Source of the DNA: DATKGX01 sp035510555
GTDB lineage: Bacteria > Patescibacteriota > Microgenomatia > Levybacterales > UBA12049
Direction: 5' to 3'
Assembly: GCA_035510555.1 (NCBI GenBank)
Contig: DATKGX010000048.1
Location: 1 to 64,000, forward strand
Length of the DNA stretch: 64,000 nt
Shown: positions 52,904 to 60,311 of the stretch, piece by piece
How positions within the stretch are numbered: position 1 is the first letter of the stretch
How the letters are laid out: each line of letters starts with the position of its first letter
Position numbers and translations under genes: made by a program
The notes under the pieces: generated by a model
Seen by the model: the letters and a program-made list of their open reading frames with translations, nothing else
What the model was told of the DNA's origin: nothing
Databases searched by the model: none

Positions 52904-53848
52904 ATGTCTGCAGAAATACCGATAACTCCGCCGGATGAGCTTGAAGATGTACCCTCAGATTATATTGTACAAAACCAGGCGTTTTGGGATAACGCACGAA
53001 GAGGAATATTCTCAAGACCTATGGAAATACCAGCTCTCTTAAGCACTGCCTTACATAATCGCATCGTAGAAACATTCGAACTAAATCAGGCCCAACAACC
53101 AACCGTAGTTTGGTCCGTTGTTTTCGATAACCCTAAATCGCCAAGCAGTAAATATGTCTACGAAAGACGCTTTCCCGAAGACGTGCCGAAGAAAGAAGAA
53201 ACAAACTACGCAGTTGGCATCGATAGAATAAATGAATATGTTACAAGTTATGCAACCAGGGAGTTTATCAGAAGGAATACAGATGCTCCGGTATTACGAG
53301 CTGTTTCGAAAGGATATAGATTTGTTTCGGAACTGGCAACCTATGGATTACTACTTAGTGGTACTTATAGGCGGATGATAGACATTGAAATATTAGCCAA
53401 AGCCGCGGGGAAAGATTTTAAAGGCGCTCTTTGGGAAGGACTTTTTAACCATAATTTTGACCCCATCAACGGAATAATTGCCGACACCACGGATTTCACC
53501 GGACTATCCAATCTGAATGAATTGGCAATTCAAATCGGACGTACAAGGTTAAAGAGACTTGATATTGGCAAGCTGGTCGGCAAACTGGAAACCAATAGAA
53601 CCGACGGAGCCTTAACGAAAGGTGCAAAAAATGCTTGTTTATCTATTGCGGCTGGAGGAGTGTTTAGAACGCCGGGAATCATAGAATTATCCGGCATAAT
53701 GATAACCCTGGCCCCTTTAATACCTTTTATTGGCGTGCATGAATCTATACATCATTATTCAGGGGGAAAAGATTATCTCGGATTTATCCCTGCGAATTTG
53801 ATTCACAAAGAAGTAACGCCCCACATGGCAAAATTTGAAGGGGAATAA
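52904..53848 (+). CDS. Unknown protein with an HExxH motif
   Basis: This 314-aa protein has no signal peptide. A hydrophobic stretch at about 257-278 (IIELSGIMITLAPLIPFIGV) leads directly into HESIHHYSGG, where HESIH (279-283) matches the HExxH zinc-binding motif of zincin metallopeptidases. No clear third ligand is obvious; the only later acidic and histidine residues are H301, E303, H307, E311 and E313. The rest matches no family I recognise. It has a strong promoter divergent from the glycan array and converges on the MFS gene with two bases between them. A protease role is only suggested; the motif could be chance. Confidence 0.75.
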   Translation: MSAEIPITPPDELEDVPSDYIVQNQAFWDNARRGIFSRPMEIPALLSTALHNRIVETFELNQAQQPTVVWSVVFDNPKSPSSKYVYERRFPEDVPKKEETNYAVGIDRINEYVTSYATREFIRRNTDAPVLRAVSKGYRFVSELATYGLLLSGTYRRMIDIEILAKAAGKDFKGALWEGLFNHNFDPINGIIADTTDFTGLSNLNELAIQIGRTRLKRLDIGKLVGKLETNRTDGALTKGAKNACLSIAAGGVFRTPGIIELSGIMITLAPLIPFIGVHESIHHYSGGKDYLGFIPANLIHKEVTPHMAKFEGE

Positions 53849-53850
53849 AA

Positions 53851-55374
53851 CTACATCATTCCCTCACCGGAAACTTCTGCCTTTCCGCCCATTTCTTTAG
53901 TCGTTTCCCTTAAGAGAAGCGCAGACAAAGCACCGACGAATGTAATTGCCGCCGAAGAAAGAAAAACAATATGAAATGACACTAAATTTGCTTTAATTAT
54001 CATTAGATATGCAGCCTGTTTTAGAACATTCGGATCGAAACTGTTAATCACGCTAAATTTCTGCACATTCATTATTCCTGCTGTAACACTGTTAGTTAAA
54101 ATTGTTGCAAAAATGGCCACTCCGAAAGCTCCGGCAATGTTCCTAACCAGCGCTAAAATTGAAGACGCCACTCCGACCTCATGCAAAGGGACAGTTGAAA
54201 TAGAAGCGTTGGTAATCGGCGCAAACGTCAAACCGAGACCTAAAGCGAAAAGCGCCAAAAGAATGGCAAAATGCGTAAAGGTCCAAGTTAAATCGATGCC
54301 AGAAAACAGATATAGAATAAAGGCCGCCCACATTAGTCCGGTAAAAACAACGTATTTGGGTGTAAACCTTGCGGACAAACGCGCGCCAGTTTGCGCACCA
54401 ATCATCATTCCCGCTGCCATCGGTAAGAAAAGATAACCAGTTTTTGTAACATCGTAACCCATATAGCTTTGCACAAAAATAGGCAACAGGAAAAGTCCGC
54501 CGATCATACCCATAAAAGTGATAAATGATACCAATAGGGAAATGGCGAATTCCGGAATTTTGAAAAATTTTAAATCGACCACCGGCTCTTTTTGTCTTTG
54601 TTCAACCAAAATGAAGGCGACAAACGAAACAGCGGTAACAATATAGGAGACTACGCTGTTGAGACTGAACCACCCCCAGCTTTGCCCCTGATCCAAAACC
54701 AAAACCAATGTCCCCAAAGCCGAGCCTAACAAAAGCGAGCCCCAAATATCAAAATTCTTAATGCCTCTAATCTTTTTTACCGGTTCCTGAATATATTTCC
54801 AAGCCATAAAAGCGCCCAAGATGCCAATTGGAACGTTAATGTAAAAAACGCTACGCCAGGAAAAATTATCGATTAACGGACCACCTAAAAGCGGCCCAAA
54901 CACTGCCGCCACGCCAAAAACAGCCGACCAAAGTCCCATCGCCTGGGCGCGTTTTTGCCTGTCTTGAAAGGTAAAAGCAATAATGGAAAGCGCCAAAGGA
55001 TAATCGATGGAAACGGTAATTGCCTGCAAAATCCGGAAAATAATCATCTGCGGCAGGTTGGCGGAAAGTCCGGCAAAGATAGAGGAGACAACAAAACCGA
55101 TAATGCCAAAAAGATACAACGGCTTCCGGCCGATTAAGTCACCCAGTTTGCCAAAAATCGGGACAAAAATTGCGTTAGCAATAATGTAAGCGGTCGAAAT
55201 CCAACTCGCCTCAGAAACCGTAATGCCAAAATCGGAAATCATTTTAGGCAAAGCGAGATTGACAACCGTTCCATCAAGTCTTCCCAAAAAACTGGCAATC
55301 ATGACTGTGAAGAGAATTATCCACTCGTGCGACTGAAATCCACGCCCTGTAGTTGCTTTTACTTTCTTTTCCAT
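53851..55374 (-). CDS. DHA2 family (EmrB/QacA-like) drug:H+ antiporter, 14 TM
   Basis: This 507-aa MFS protein has about 14 TMs. Motif D1 is seen as LDGTVVNLALPKM (residues about 28-40), motif A as GKLGDLIGRKP (about 74-84) and motif C as FGPLLGGPL (about 158-166), followed by FSWRSVFYINVPIG, a hallmark of the DHA2 drug transporters. It would export drugs or toxic compounds using the proton gradient. It is the last gene of the MarR-adaptor-adaptor-pump operon, five bases after the short adaptor. Confidence 0.93.
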   Translation of the reverse strand: MEKKVKATTGRGFQSHEWIILFTVMIASFLGRLDGTVVNLALPKMISDFGITVSEASWISTAYIIANAIFVPIFGKLGDLIGRKPLYLFGIIGFVVSSIFAGLSANLPQMIIFRILQAITVSIDYPLALSIIAFTFQDRQKRAQAMGLWSAVFGVAAVFGPLLGGPLIDNFSWRSVFYINVPIGILGAFMAWKYIQEPVKKIRGIKNFDIWGSLLLGSALGTLVLVLDQGQSWGWFSLNSVVSYIVTAVSFVAFILVEQRQKEPVVDLKFFKIPEFAISLLVSFITFMGMIGGLFLLPIFVQSYMGYDVTKTGYLFLPMAAGMMIGAQTGARLSARFTPKYVVFTGLMWAAFILYLFSGIDLTWTFTHFAILLALFALGLGLTFAPITNASISTVPLHEVGVASSILALVRNIAGAFGVAIFATILTNSVTAGIMNVQKFSVINSFDPNVLKQAAYLMIIKANLVSFHIVFLSSAAITFVGALSALLLRETTKEMGGKAEVSGEGMM

Positions 55375-55379
55375 AGGAC

Positions 55380-56018
55380 TTAAGGAGTGTTGGTATAGAC
55401 TGTCATTTTGGCAGACATACCATTTTTAATCTGCGGATAGCTGTAAGCATTAAATCTGGCATAGACGATAAATTGTTGCGTCGGTCTCTCGCTGGAAACT
55501 GAGAACTGTAATTGTGTTTGTTTGGCCGTCGGACTAATTTCGTCAACATATCCCCAAAATGTTTGTCCAGGAAGCGCGTCGATTGTAAACGAAACCACTT
55601 GACCAACTTTTACTTTATCTAAACCTTTATTCTCATCGATGGTGCCGGCAATGCGCATATCGGCAAAATTAATCATTTGCACCACCGGAGTTTGTGAACT
55701 GGCAAGGCTGCCAATCGCATTATCGGTTGAAACGATTAAACCGTCTTGGTAAGCGTTTAGAGAGCTTGTTCCAACAATTGCTAGAGCGTCACCTTTTTTG
55801 ACTTGCTCCCCTTCGTAAACTTTTATATCTGCTATTGTCCCTGGAGTTTGCGGAGAAATCGTGATGATTGGCGCCTGCACTAGAGAGTCTTCGATACTCA
55901 CCCTGTCTTTTAATAATTGGTAACCAATATATCCACCGATTAAAAGAACAGCGACTATTACCACCAACATGACTCTTAAAACTTGCGGATTTTTAATTTT
56001 GGCAATTAAGTTTTTCAT
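55380..56018 (-). CDS. Short EmrA/HlyD-like membrane fusion protein
   Basis: This 212-aa protein has one N-terminal TM (about 15-35), a biotinyl-lipoyl-like half (ISPQTPGTIADIKVYEGEQV and KKGDALAIVG) and a beta-barrel part with KVKVGQVVSFTIDALPGQTF. The long coiled-coil hairpin between the lipoyl halves is absent and replaced by a short DNAIGSLASSQ turn, so it is shorter than typical EmrA (about 390 aa). It may form a compact ring at the membrane of a cell without a classic outer membrane. It overlaps the upstream adaptor by ATGA. Confidence 0.85.
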   Translation of the reverse strand: MKNLIAKIKNPQVLRVMLVVIVAVLLIGGYIGYQLLKDRVSIEDSLVQAPIITISPQTPGTIADIKVYEGEQVKKGDALAIVGTSSLNAYQDGLIVSTDNAIGSLASSQTPVVQMINFADMRIAGTIDENKGLDKVKVGQVVSFTIDALPGQTFWGYVDEISPTAKQTQLQFSVSSERPTQQFIVYARFNAYSYPQIKNGMSAKMTVYTNTP

Positions 56019-57124
56019 ATAATTGAATACAATTTTGAAATAATTGATTGCGGATTGGTAATTACTTTGTCTGTATCTAAAAGTCCGCTCATTACTTCCG
56101 TTTGTCCATTAACAGTATCTCCGGTTGTGACTTTTTTAAGCACTGGTTTCCCATTTCCCAACACCCAAACATGCGAGTCCGAAAGAACGGTCCATGACGG
56201 AACGAGAATTACTTTTTGATTGAAATTACTTTTAATCAGCACTGTTCCGCTTTGTCCTAATTTAACTGAAGTTGGAAGATTATTGATTTTAACATCAACT
56301 CTGTAAATTTGGTCACCGTTTGCCAAAATTGTCTTTTGTGGATAGATTTTATCCACCACTCCCTGCAAAGTTTGACCACTTATTGCATCCAGAGAAACCG
56401 TCACCGGATTGCCAACACTGATAAAAGCGATTTCCTGTTGTCTGACGTTGGCGCTAAAAACCATTGAAGTCGGATCGGCGACTACGAAACTGGTGACCGG
56501 TGCAATATTAACTCCGGTCGTATTTACATCTTCATGCAAAATAATACCGTTGATGGGGCTTGTTAGAGTTGCAAGCTGTAATGAATAATTGGCTAGGTCA
56601 ACGCTAAGCTGAGCTGAATTTTGCGCTAAATTAGCGTTATCCACTAATCTTTTAACTGCATCGTAAACAACTTGAGTTTCTGGAATGGCGGAATATCCTT
56701 GCTTATTAGTTGTATCCAAAGTTGTTCTTTGTTGGCCTTCCAAAACGCCGGCGTTTTGGTTTTCCTGTGTTTGACCAACGGTATTTTTTGTAGCTTGATA
56801 GGTATTGGCTACAATCTGTAATTGTTTTTGCAAAGCGTAAGTATCCAGTTGGGCAATCGTCTGACCCTGGGAAATTGCGTCTCCTTCTTTAAACGGAAGA
56901 TATATTAATTTTCCGCCCATTTGGAAATTTAAAACAGCTTGGGTTTGTGCGGCAATGCTACCGGTTGCCAAAATTTTCTCTGAAACTGCATTTACACTCA
57001 CTGTTTCAGTTTTGGGAGAGGAAGCGGCGTGAACAAGAAAGGTAACGGCAAAAATGCCGATGATTACCACAAAAATTGTAACTACGACATATCTTAAAGT
57101 TTGTTTGTTGAATAATTTTTTCAT
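56015..57124 (-). CDS. HlyD/RND-type membrane fusion protein (efflux adaptor)
   Basis: This 369-aa protein has an N-terminal TM (about 11-31), the lipoyl-like LPFKEGDAISQGQTIAQLD, a helical hairpin (about 110-185), the second lipoyl half TSPINGIILHEDVNTTG, beta-barrel segments and a membrane-proximal end VWVLGNGKPVLKKVTTGDTV. That is the normal adaptor plan. It would link the pump to the cell surface. Coupling by ATGA to MarR upstream and to the short adaptor downstream gives one operon. Confidence 0.9.
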   Translation of the reverse strand: MKKLFNKQTLRYVVVTIFVVIIGIFAVTFLVHAASSPKTETVSVNAVSEKILATGSIAAQTQAVLNFQMGGKLIYLPFKEGDAISQGQTIAQLDTYALQKQLQIVANTYQATKNTVGQTQENQNAGVLEGQQRTTLDTTNKQGYSAIPETQVVYDAVKRLVDNANLAQNSAQLSVDLANYSLQLATLTSPINGIILHEDVNTTGVNIAPVTSFVVADPTSMVFSANVRQQEIAFISVGNPVTVSLDAISGQTLQGVVDKIYPQKTILANGDQIYRVDVKINNLPTSVKLGQSGTVLIKSNFNQKVILVPSWTVLSDSHVWVLGNGKPVLKKVTTGDTVNGQTEVMSGLLDTDKVITNPQSIISKLYSII

Positions 57125-57552
57125 AAGTTTGCTGATTTTTCTGCTAAAACTTCTAAAATTCTGAGTAAGTCTAATTTGTCTTGCTTCGAAAGATAGGACA
57201 AGAGTTTTTTCATTTTACTAGCTCTTTGCTTTTTGACTTGTGTCAGCAATTTTTCGCCTTGTTTGGTCAAATTAATTTTAACGATTCTTCTGTCTTTAAT
57301 ATCATTTTCTCTTCTTACTAACTTTGCCGTAATTAATTTATCAACTAGCGCAGTTGCGGTTGGCATGGTAGTGGCAAAATGACTGGCAATATCTCCCATA
57401 TGCATTCCCGCTTTTTTTTTAATGTACTCAAGCGCTTGACACTGCAGTATGGTTGGATGAGAATGCTCAAAACTTCCAGACACACCACCTTTAAAATTTC
57501 TGCCTAAGTTAAATATTGCTTCTAGAATCTGGTCATTTATTTCGTCTGCCAT
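57121..57552 (-). CDS. MarR family transcriptional regulator
   Basis: This 143-aa winged-helix protein has MGDIASHFATTMPTATALVD (recognition region), LVRRENDIKDRRIVKINLT with the D-x-R-R wing motif, and TKQGEKLL. Such proteins repress efflux operons and release DNA on binding phenolic or drug ligands. It is the first gene of the pump operon, and a candidate operator (57573-57589) lies just upstream, consistent with autoregulation. Confidence 0.92.
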   Translation of the reverse strand: MADEINDQILEAIFNLGRNFKGGVSGSFEHSHPTILQCQALEYIKKKAGMHMGDIASHFATTMPTATALVDKLITAKLVRRENDIKDRRIVKINLTKQGEKLLTQVKKQRASKMKKLLSYLSKQDKLDLLRILEVLAEKSANL

Positions 57553-57572
57553 ATTATTAAATGGACTAATTG

Positions 57573-57589
57573 TTAGATAGTATAACTAA
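57573..57589. promoter_or_regulatory. Candidate MarR operator
   Basis: TTAGATAGTATAACTAA is a 17-bp imperfect dyad (12 of 17 positions symmetric; TTAG...CTAA arms) located 21 bases upstream of the MarR start codon and near a TATACT sequence on the minus strand. Size and position fit a MarR autoregulatory site. Confidence 0.45.
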
Positions 57590-57634
57590 TTTTGGGAGAA
57601 ATGTCAAATGTTAGTTTTTGGGTTGTTCTGATGA

Positions 57635-57640
57635 TATAAT
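57635..57640 (+). promoter_or_regulatory. -10 element of the tRNA-Glu promoter
   Basis: TATAAT ends eight bases before the tRNA 5' end, placing transcription initiation next to the mature 5' end. No strong -35 is seen at 16-18 bp. Confidence 0.55.
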
Positions 57641-57648
57641 AATAGTAC

Positions 57649-57722
57649 GCCGCCATCGTCTAGTGGCCTAGGACGTCAGATTCTCATTCTGAAGATCGCG
57701 GGTTCAACTCCCGCTGGCGGTA
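57649..57722 (+). tRNA. tRNA-Glu (anticodon CTC)
   Basis: A full 74-base cloverleaf is seen: acceptor GCCGCCA/TGGCGGT, D stem GTCT/GGAC, anticodon stem TCAGA/TCTGA around TTCTCAT (anticodon CTC), T stem GCGGG/CCCGC with TTCAACT, and discriminator A. CCA is not encoded. The first acceptor pair is G1-U72, an unusual wobble at the very end where the neighbouring mobile element joins. It reads GAG codons. Confidence 0.95.
57704..57722. other. Probable left attachment site (tRNA 3' end shared with recombinase gene)
   Basis: The last 19 bases of the tRNA also encode, on the other strand, the final codons and stop of the serine recombinase. The element must carry a copy of this tRNA 3' end for the tRNA to remain intact. 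The matching right site is not in the window. Confidence 0.6.
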
Positions 57723-59236
57723 CTCAGTGAGAGCCCCTTATTGTCAAACATTCGAATAGATTGATATATCGGGCTAATCTCGGTGTTGTAGCACCCCGGA
57801 TACCCCCAAACCAGCCCAGAGGGAAATATTGAACACAGTAGGACTCGAATCTGGCTTAAGTTTGACATCTGATAAGTCGTTCCTAAATTGGCAAACTTTT
57901 CTTTCATAAATTTTACGATTGATTCAAGATTATATTTTGCCAACAATGCATCATCTTTTGAAATTTGAATTGCCCTAACTTGGTCTTCAATTAACTTATT
58001 TTGCTCTTTAAATATTTCATCAGAAAAGACACCGGTTAAATTTTTCTGAATAAGTGATTGTCGAAGTTCAAATAACCTTTTTAATTCCTTATCCGCTTCA
58101 TCTCGTCGTTTCTGAAGTTGTCCTACTCGTTGATAATAAGTTCTTCTTAAAAGAGCTATAAAGGCGTCTAGTCCTTCTCTTGTTGGAGTTATGCTTGATA
58201 AATACTGTATTGTTTCAGTTTGTACTTTATCAACGGAAATGGAAGGTGATTGACAACCCTTTTGACATCTATAATAAGCGTATCGGGCAAGCTTACCCTT
58301 ACTCCATCCACCTGTTACCGGTTTCTTGCAAACTCCACAGATTAAAATTCTTCTTAATGGAAATTCTTTATTGTCCATATTTCTTCTTGCAATGGGTACG
58401 TTGATATTAGTATTTCTTCCATCAATTGCCGCCTGAACCCTATAGAAAACCGCTTCCGATACCATCGGCAAATGTTGGCCTTTAATTCTTTCGGGATATT
58501 TGTCAGAAGATAATAATCCAATGTAATAACAACTTCTAAACATTCTACTTAATGTTTGCGGTCTAATAATGTGTTCTTTACCCTTGTATCGATGTACTAC
58601 TCCCCAACTATTTAAAAGGTTTGCCATTTCTCGCAAGGTTTTTGTTCCTGTCGCCATAAGTTCCCATGCCTTTTTTACTTTTTCCCAAGCCTCCGGATCT
58701 TTTACCGTATATCCGTTTTCATTTTTATAACCAAGCGGGGCGACTCCACTTTTGAGACCCGTCAGAAATCTTGCCCGTAATCCGTTTTTTGTTCGTTCGC
58801 TTCTTACGTCATTATCCATTTGGGCAAAACTGGCAAGCATTGTTTCCACGAATTTCTCAGTAGGGCTATTGCCTGTTGGTTCGGAAGCAGAAATAAGAGA
58901 TATTTCGCACTCGACAAGTTTTCTTCTTATCGCTAGATAATCCGAAGTCTGTCTTGAAAGTCTATCTAATCTATAAATAATGAGCGCGTCAATATTTCGC
59001 TTATTCTTTTTGCAAAAATCCAACATCTCAATTAGAACCGGCCTCCCAGATATGGTTTTTGCAGAACGTCCTTCTTCCCTAAAAATCTTAATTATCCCCA
59101 TCCATCTTCTTTCGGCTTCTTGTTTACATAGCTTCTCCTGTGTCCCCAAAGAAAAATTATCAACTTGCTCCTCCGTAGAAACTCGCAAATACATTATTGC
59201 CTGTTTTTGTCCAAAATTGTTTGTTATTGATTCCAT
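57704..59236 (-). CDS. Large serine recombinase (integrase)
   Basis: This 510-aa enzyme has the resolvase catalytic domain with AIMYLRVSTEEQ (nucleophile S20), YRLDRLSRQTSDY (88-100) and FAQMDNDVRSERTKNGLRA, then the Recombinase domain (about 165-270), a zinc ribbon with C300/C303 and C324/C328, and a coiled coil (about 370-425). It inserts or excises DNA by a serine-linked double-strand exchange. The last codons (TASGS and stop) are read from the tRNA-Glu 3' end, so the gene reaches into its own attachment site. It follows the 109-codon gene by three bases and shares its promoter. Confidence 0.94.
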   Translation of the reverse strand: MESITNNFGQKQAIMYLRVSTEEQVDNFSLGTQEKLCKQEAERRWMGIIKIFREEGRSAKTISGRPVLIEMLDFCKKNKRNIDALIIYRLDRLSRQTSDYLAIRRKLVECEISLISASEPTGNSPTEKFVETMLASFAQMDNDVRSERTKNGLRARFLTGLKSGVAPLGYKNENGYTVKDPEAWEKVKKAWELMATGTKTLREMANLLNSWGVVHRYKGKEHIIRPQTLSRMFRSCYYIGLLSSDKYPERIKGQHLPMVSEAVFYRVQAAIDGRNTNINVPIARRNMDNKEFPLRRILICGVCKKPVTGGWSKGKLARYAYYRCQKGCQSPSISVDKVQTETIQYLSSITPTREGLDAFIALLRRTYYQRVGQLQKRRDEADKELKRLFELRQSLIQKNLTGVFSDEIFKEQNKLIEDQVRAIQISKDDALLAKYNLESIVKFMKEKFANLGTTYQMSNLSQIRVLLCSIFPSGLVWGYPGCYNTEISPIYQSIRMFDNKGLSLSTASGS

Positions 59237-59239
59237 AAT

Positions 59240-59569
59240 CTACCCTCCGTTTAAAATTTCTTTTAAAGTCATCCCTTTGAACGTTTCTCTTTCATATTCA
59301 TCAAGCCAACCGTCAATTAAGAATTCAAATTCCGTGACCATAATCTCTACTTGCTCGCTTGATAAAGCCTTGCCAACCTCTCCAAGAATTCCTTTTACCT
59401 GTACTACTTTTATTTCTTCGCTATGTTTTGGAAATATGGAATTTAGAGCATTTTCTATTGAAGTTTGGGGGGTAAGTTGGTTAGGCACATTGGGGTTTAT
59501 TGATGTGGAACCTACCCTAGAAACGGTTTCTATTGAAGGAAAAAGTGATAAAGTTAAAGCTTCTTGCAT
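59240..59569 (-). CDS. Unknown 109-aa protein, co-transcribed with the recombinase
   Basis: It starts with ATG at 59569 directly behind a strong controlled promoter and ends three bases before the recombinase start. It is acidic, with a low-complexity N-terminal third and a helical C-terminal half (SSEQVEIMVTEFEFLIDGWL, FKGMTLKEILNGG). No helix-turn-helix or other motif is evident. Position suggests a small factor that helps or limits recombination, for example a directionality or regulatory factor; this is inference. Confidence 0.7.
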   Translation of the reverse strand: MQEALTLSLFPSIETVSRVGSTSINPNVPNQLTPQTSIENALNSIFPKHSEEIKVVQVKGILGEVGKALSSEQVEIMVTEFEFLIDGWLDEYERETFKGMTLKEILNGG

Positions 59570-59580
59570 GTTAGTAAAAC

Positions 59581-59618
59581 TATCTCATTTGAGATAATTG
59601 TATATCCCGAACGAGATA
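59581..59618. promoter_or_regulatory. Twin operator dyads at the recombinase promoter
   Basis: TATCTCATTTGAGATA (59581-59596) is a perfect 7-bp inverted repeat with a 2-bp centre. TATCCCGAACGAGATA (59603-59618) is the same dyad with one arm mismatch. Their starts are 22 bp apart, about two helical turns, so two dimers would bind the same face. The second fills the promoter spacer and the first covers the initiation region. Confidence 0.75.
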
Positions 59619-59626
59619 GTTGTCAA
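59597..59626 (-). promoter_or_regulatory. Promoter of the 109-aa/recombinase operon
   Basis: On the minus strand TTGACA (59621-59626), an 18-bp spacer and TACAAT (59597-59602) precede the ATG at 59569. The consensus -35 suggests a strong promoter that is normally repressed through the overlapping dyads. Confidence 0.75.
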
Positions 59627-59676
59627 GGGGTTATAGTATTCTTTTAAGTCACTTTTAGGCATGAAAATGAGCAGTC

Positions 59677-59747
59677 TTTTAATTTCCTCTAAGCATTGTT
59701 TAAAAGGGCAGCTTTCAGTTCCTCTCAGTGCTTGGAGGAAATTAAAA
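59677..59747. repeat. Long inverted repeat with 22-base arms
   Basis: Left arm 59677-59698 and right arm 59726-59747 pair at 20 of 22 positions around a 27-base loop, which itself can form a small AAAG/CTTT stem. It lies between divergent promoters of the recombinase operon and the 136-aa gene. It could be an element origin, a recombinase accessory site or a bidirectional terminator. Confidence 0.75.
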
Positions 59748-59779
59748 ACTATTCTTGAATAGATAAATCTATGCGTAAT

Positions 59780-59808
59780 TTGATTTACAAGTAGACATAT
59801 TCTATAAT
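59780..59808 (+). promoter_or_regulatory. Promoter of the 136-aa gene, leaderless architecture
   Basis: TTGATT (59780-59785), a 17-bp spacer and TATAAT (59803-59808) lie nine bases before the ATG at 59818. No Shine-Dalgarno sequence is present. Confidence 0.75.
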
Positions 59809-59817
59809 TCAGGCCTT

Positions 59818-60228
59818 ATGGGAGTAGAAGGCGGCAGTCAAGGATACGGAGAAGAAGATGGTGGTGGAGATAATAGTCCAACAGCAACACACTATTTCCT
59901 AGAAATTGTTCAGGAGGTAGTTGCTTCTCTGGATTCTGACACAAAATGGGATCAAGGTGTACATGAAGGAAATGCGCTGATTGCTGCGTATGGCTTGGTC
60001 AGAACTGTTATGCCTAGCGAATTACCTCAATTCGGGAGCGCGCTTACGGACTTATCAACAAAACATCCAGAATCTCTCCTAGTGGTAACCGGAGCATATA
60101 AATTAATCAGGGAGGCATATTCTGTTGAGCAAGGACTTAGTTCGCGAGAAGTCAGGAGATTGTTAGGCTTACCTACCAAAGGAAGAATCTTTCCTACTCA
60201 AGCTGATAAATCAAATTCAACGAGATAA
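59818..60228 (+). CDS. Unknown 136-aa protein of the mobile element
   Basis: The protein is acidic, with a glycine/glutamate-rich start (MGVEGGSQGYGEEDGGGD) and a helical body. The C-terminal SSREVRRLLGLPTKGR could be a short DNA-binding or protein-binding helix but does not form a clear helix-turn-helix. No signal or TM is seen. It has a promoter of its own, opposed to the recombinase operon. It could be the repressor of the twin operators, but there is no direct evidence. Confidence 0.65.
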   Translation: MGVEGGSQGYGEEDGGGDNSPTATHYFLEIVQEVVASLDSDTKWDQGVHEGNALIAAYGLVRTVMPSELPQFGSALTDLSTKHPESLLVVTGAYKLIREAYSVEQGLSSREVRRLLGLPTKGRIFPTQADKSNSTR

Positions 60229-60242
60229 GTTTTATAGACCCA

Positions 60243-60271
60243 TTGACTTCACTTAGCCTCAGTGCTACACT
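60243..60271 (+). promoter_or_regulatory. Candidate promoter of the ATPase gene
   Basis: TTGACT (60243-60248), a 17-bp spacer and TACACT (60266-60271) would give a leader of about 34 bases before the ATG at 60312, enough to contain the hairpin at 60294-60310. Confidence 0.55.
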
Positions 60272-60293
60272 CTAGGCCACTTAGTAAACTCCT

Positions 60294-60310
60294 GCCCTTT
60301 ACGAGAGGGC
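60294..60310 (+). promoter_or_regulatory. Hairpin directly before the ATPase start codon
   Basis: GCCCTTTACGAGAGGGC forms a 7-bp stem (one G-U) with a 3-base loop, ending one base before the ATG. The purine-rich 3' arm (GAGAGGG) is the only Shine-Dalgarno-like sequence and would be hidden when folded. It may limit translation or end read-through from the gene before. Confidence 0.5.
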
Positions 60311-60311
60311 T

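Noticed and set aside
57649..57722. Second copy of the tRNA 3' end as right attachment site
   Set aside because: No repeat of the CCCGCTGGCGG sequence was noticed elsewhere in the window, so the right end must lie beyond 64000.
58980..59597. Long plus-strand open frame (205 codons) opposite the recombinase and 109-aa genes
   Set aside because: It lies antisense to well-supported coding sequence, has no recognisable domain or promoter, and crosses the minus-strand promoter and operator region.
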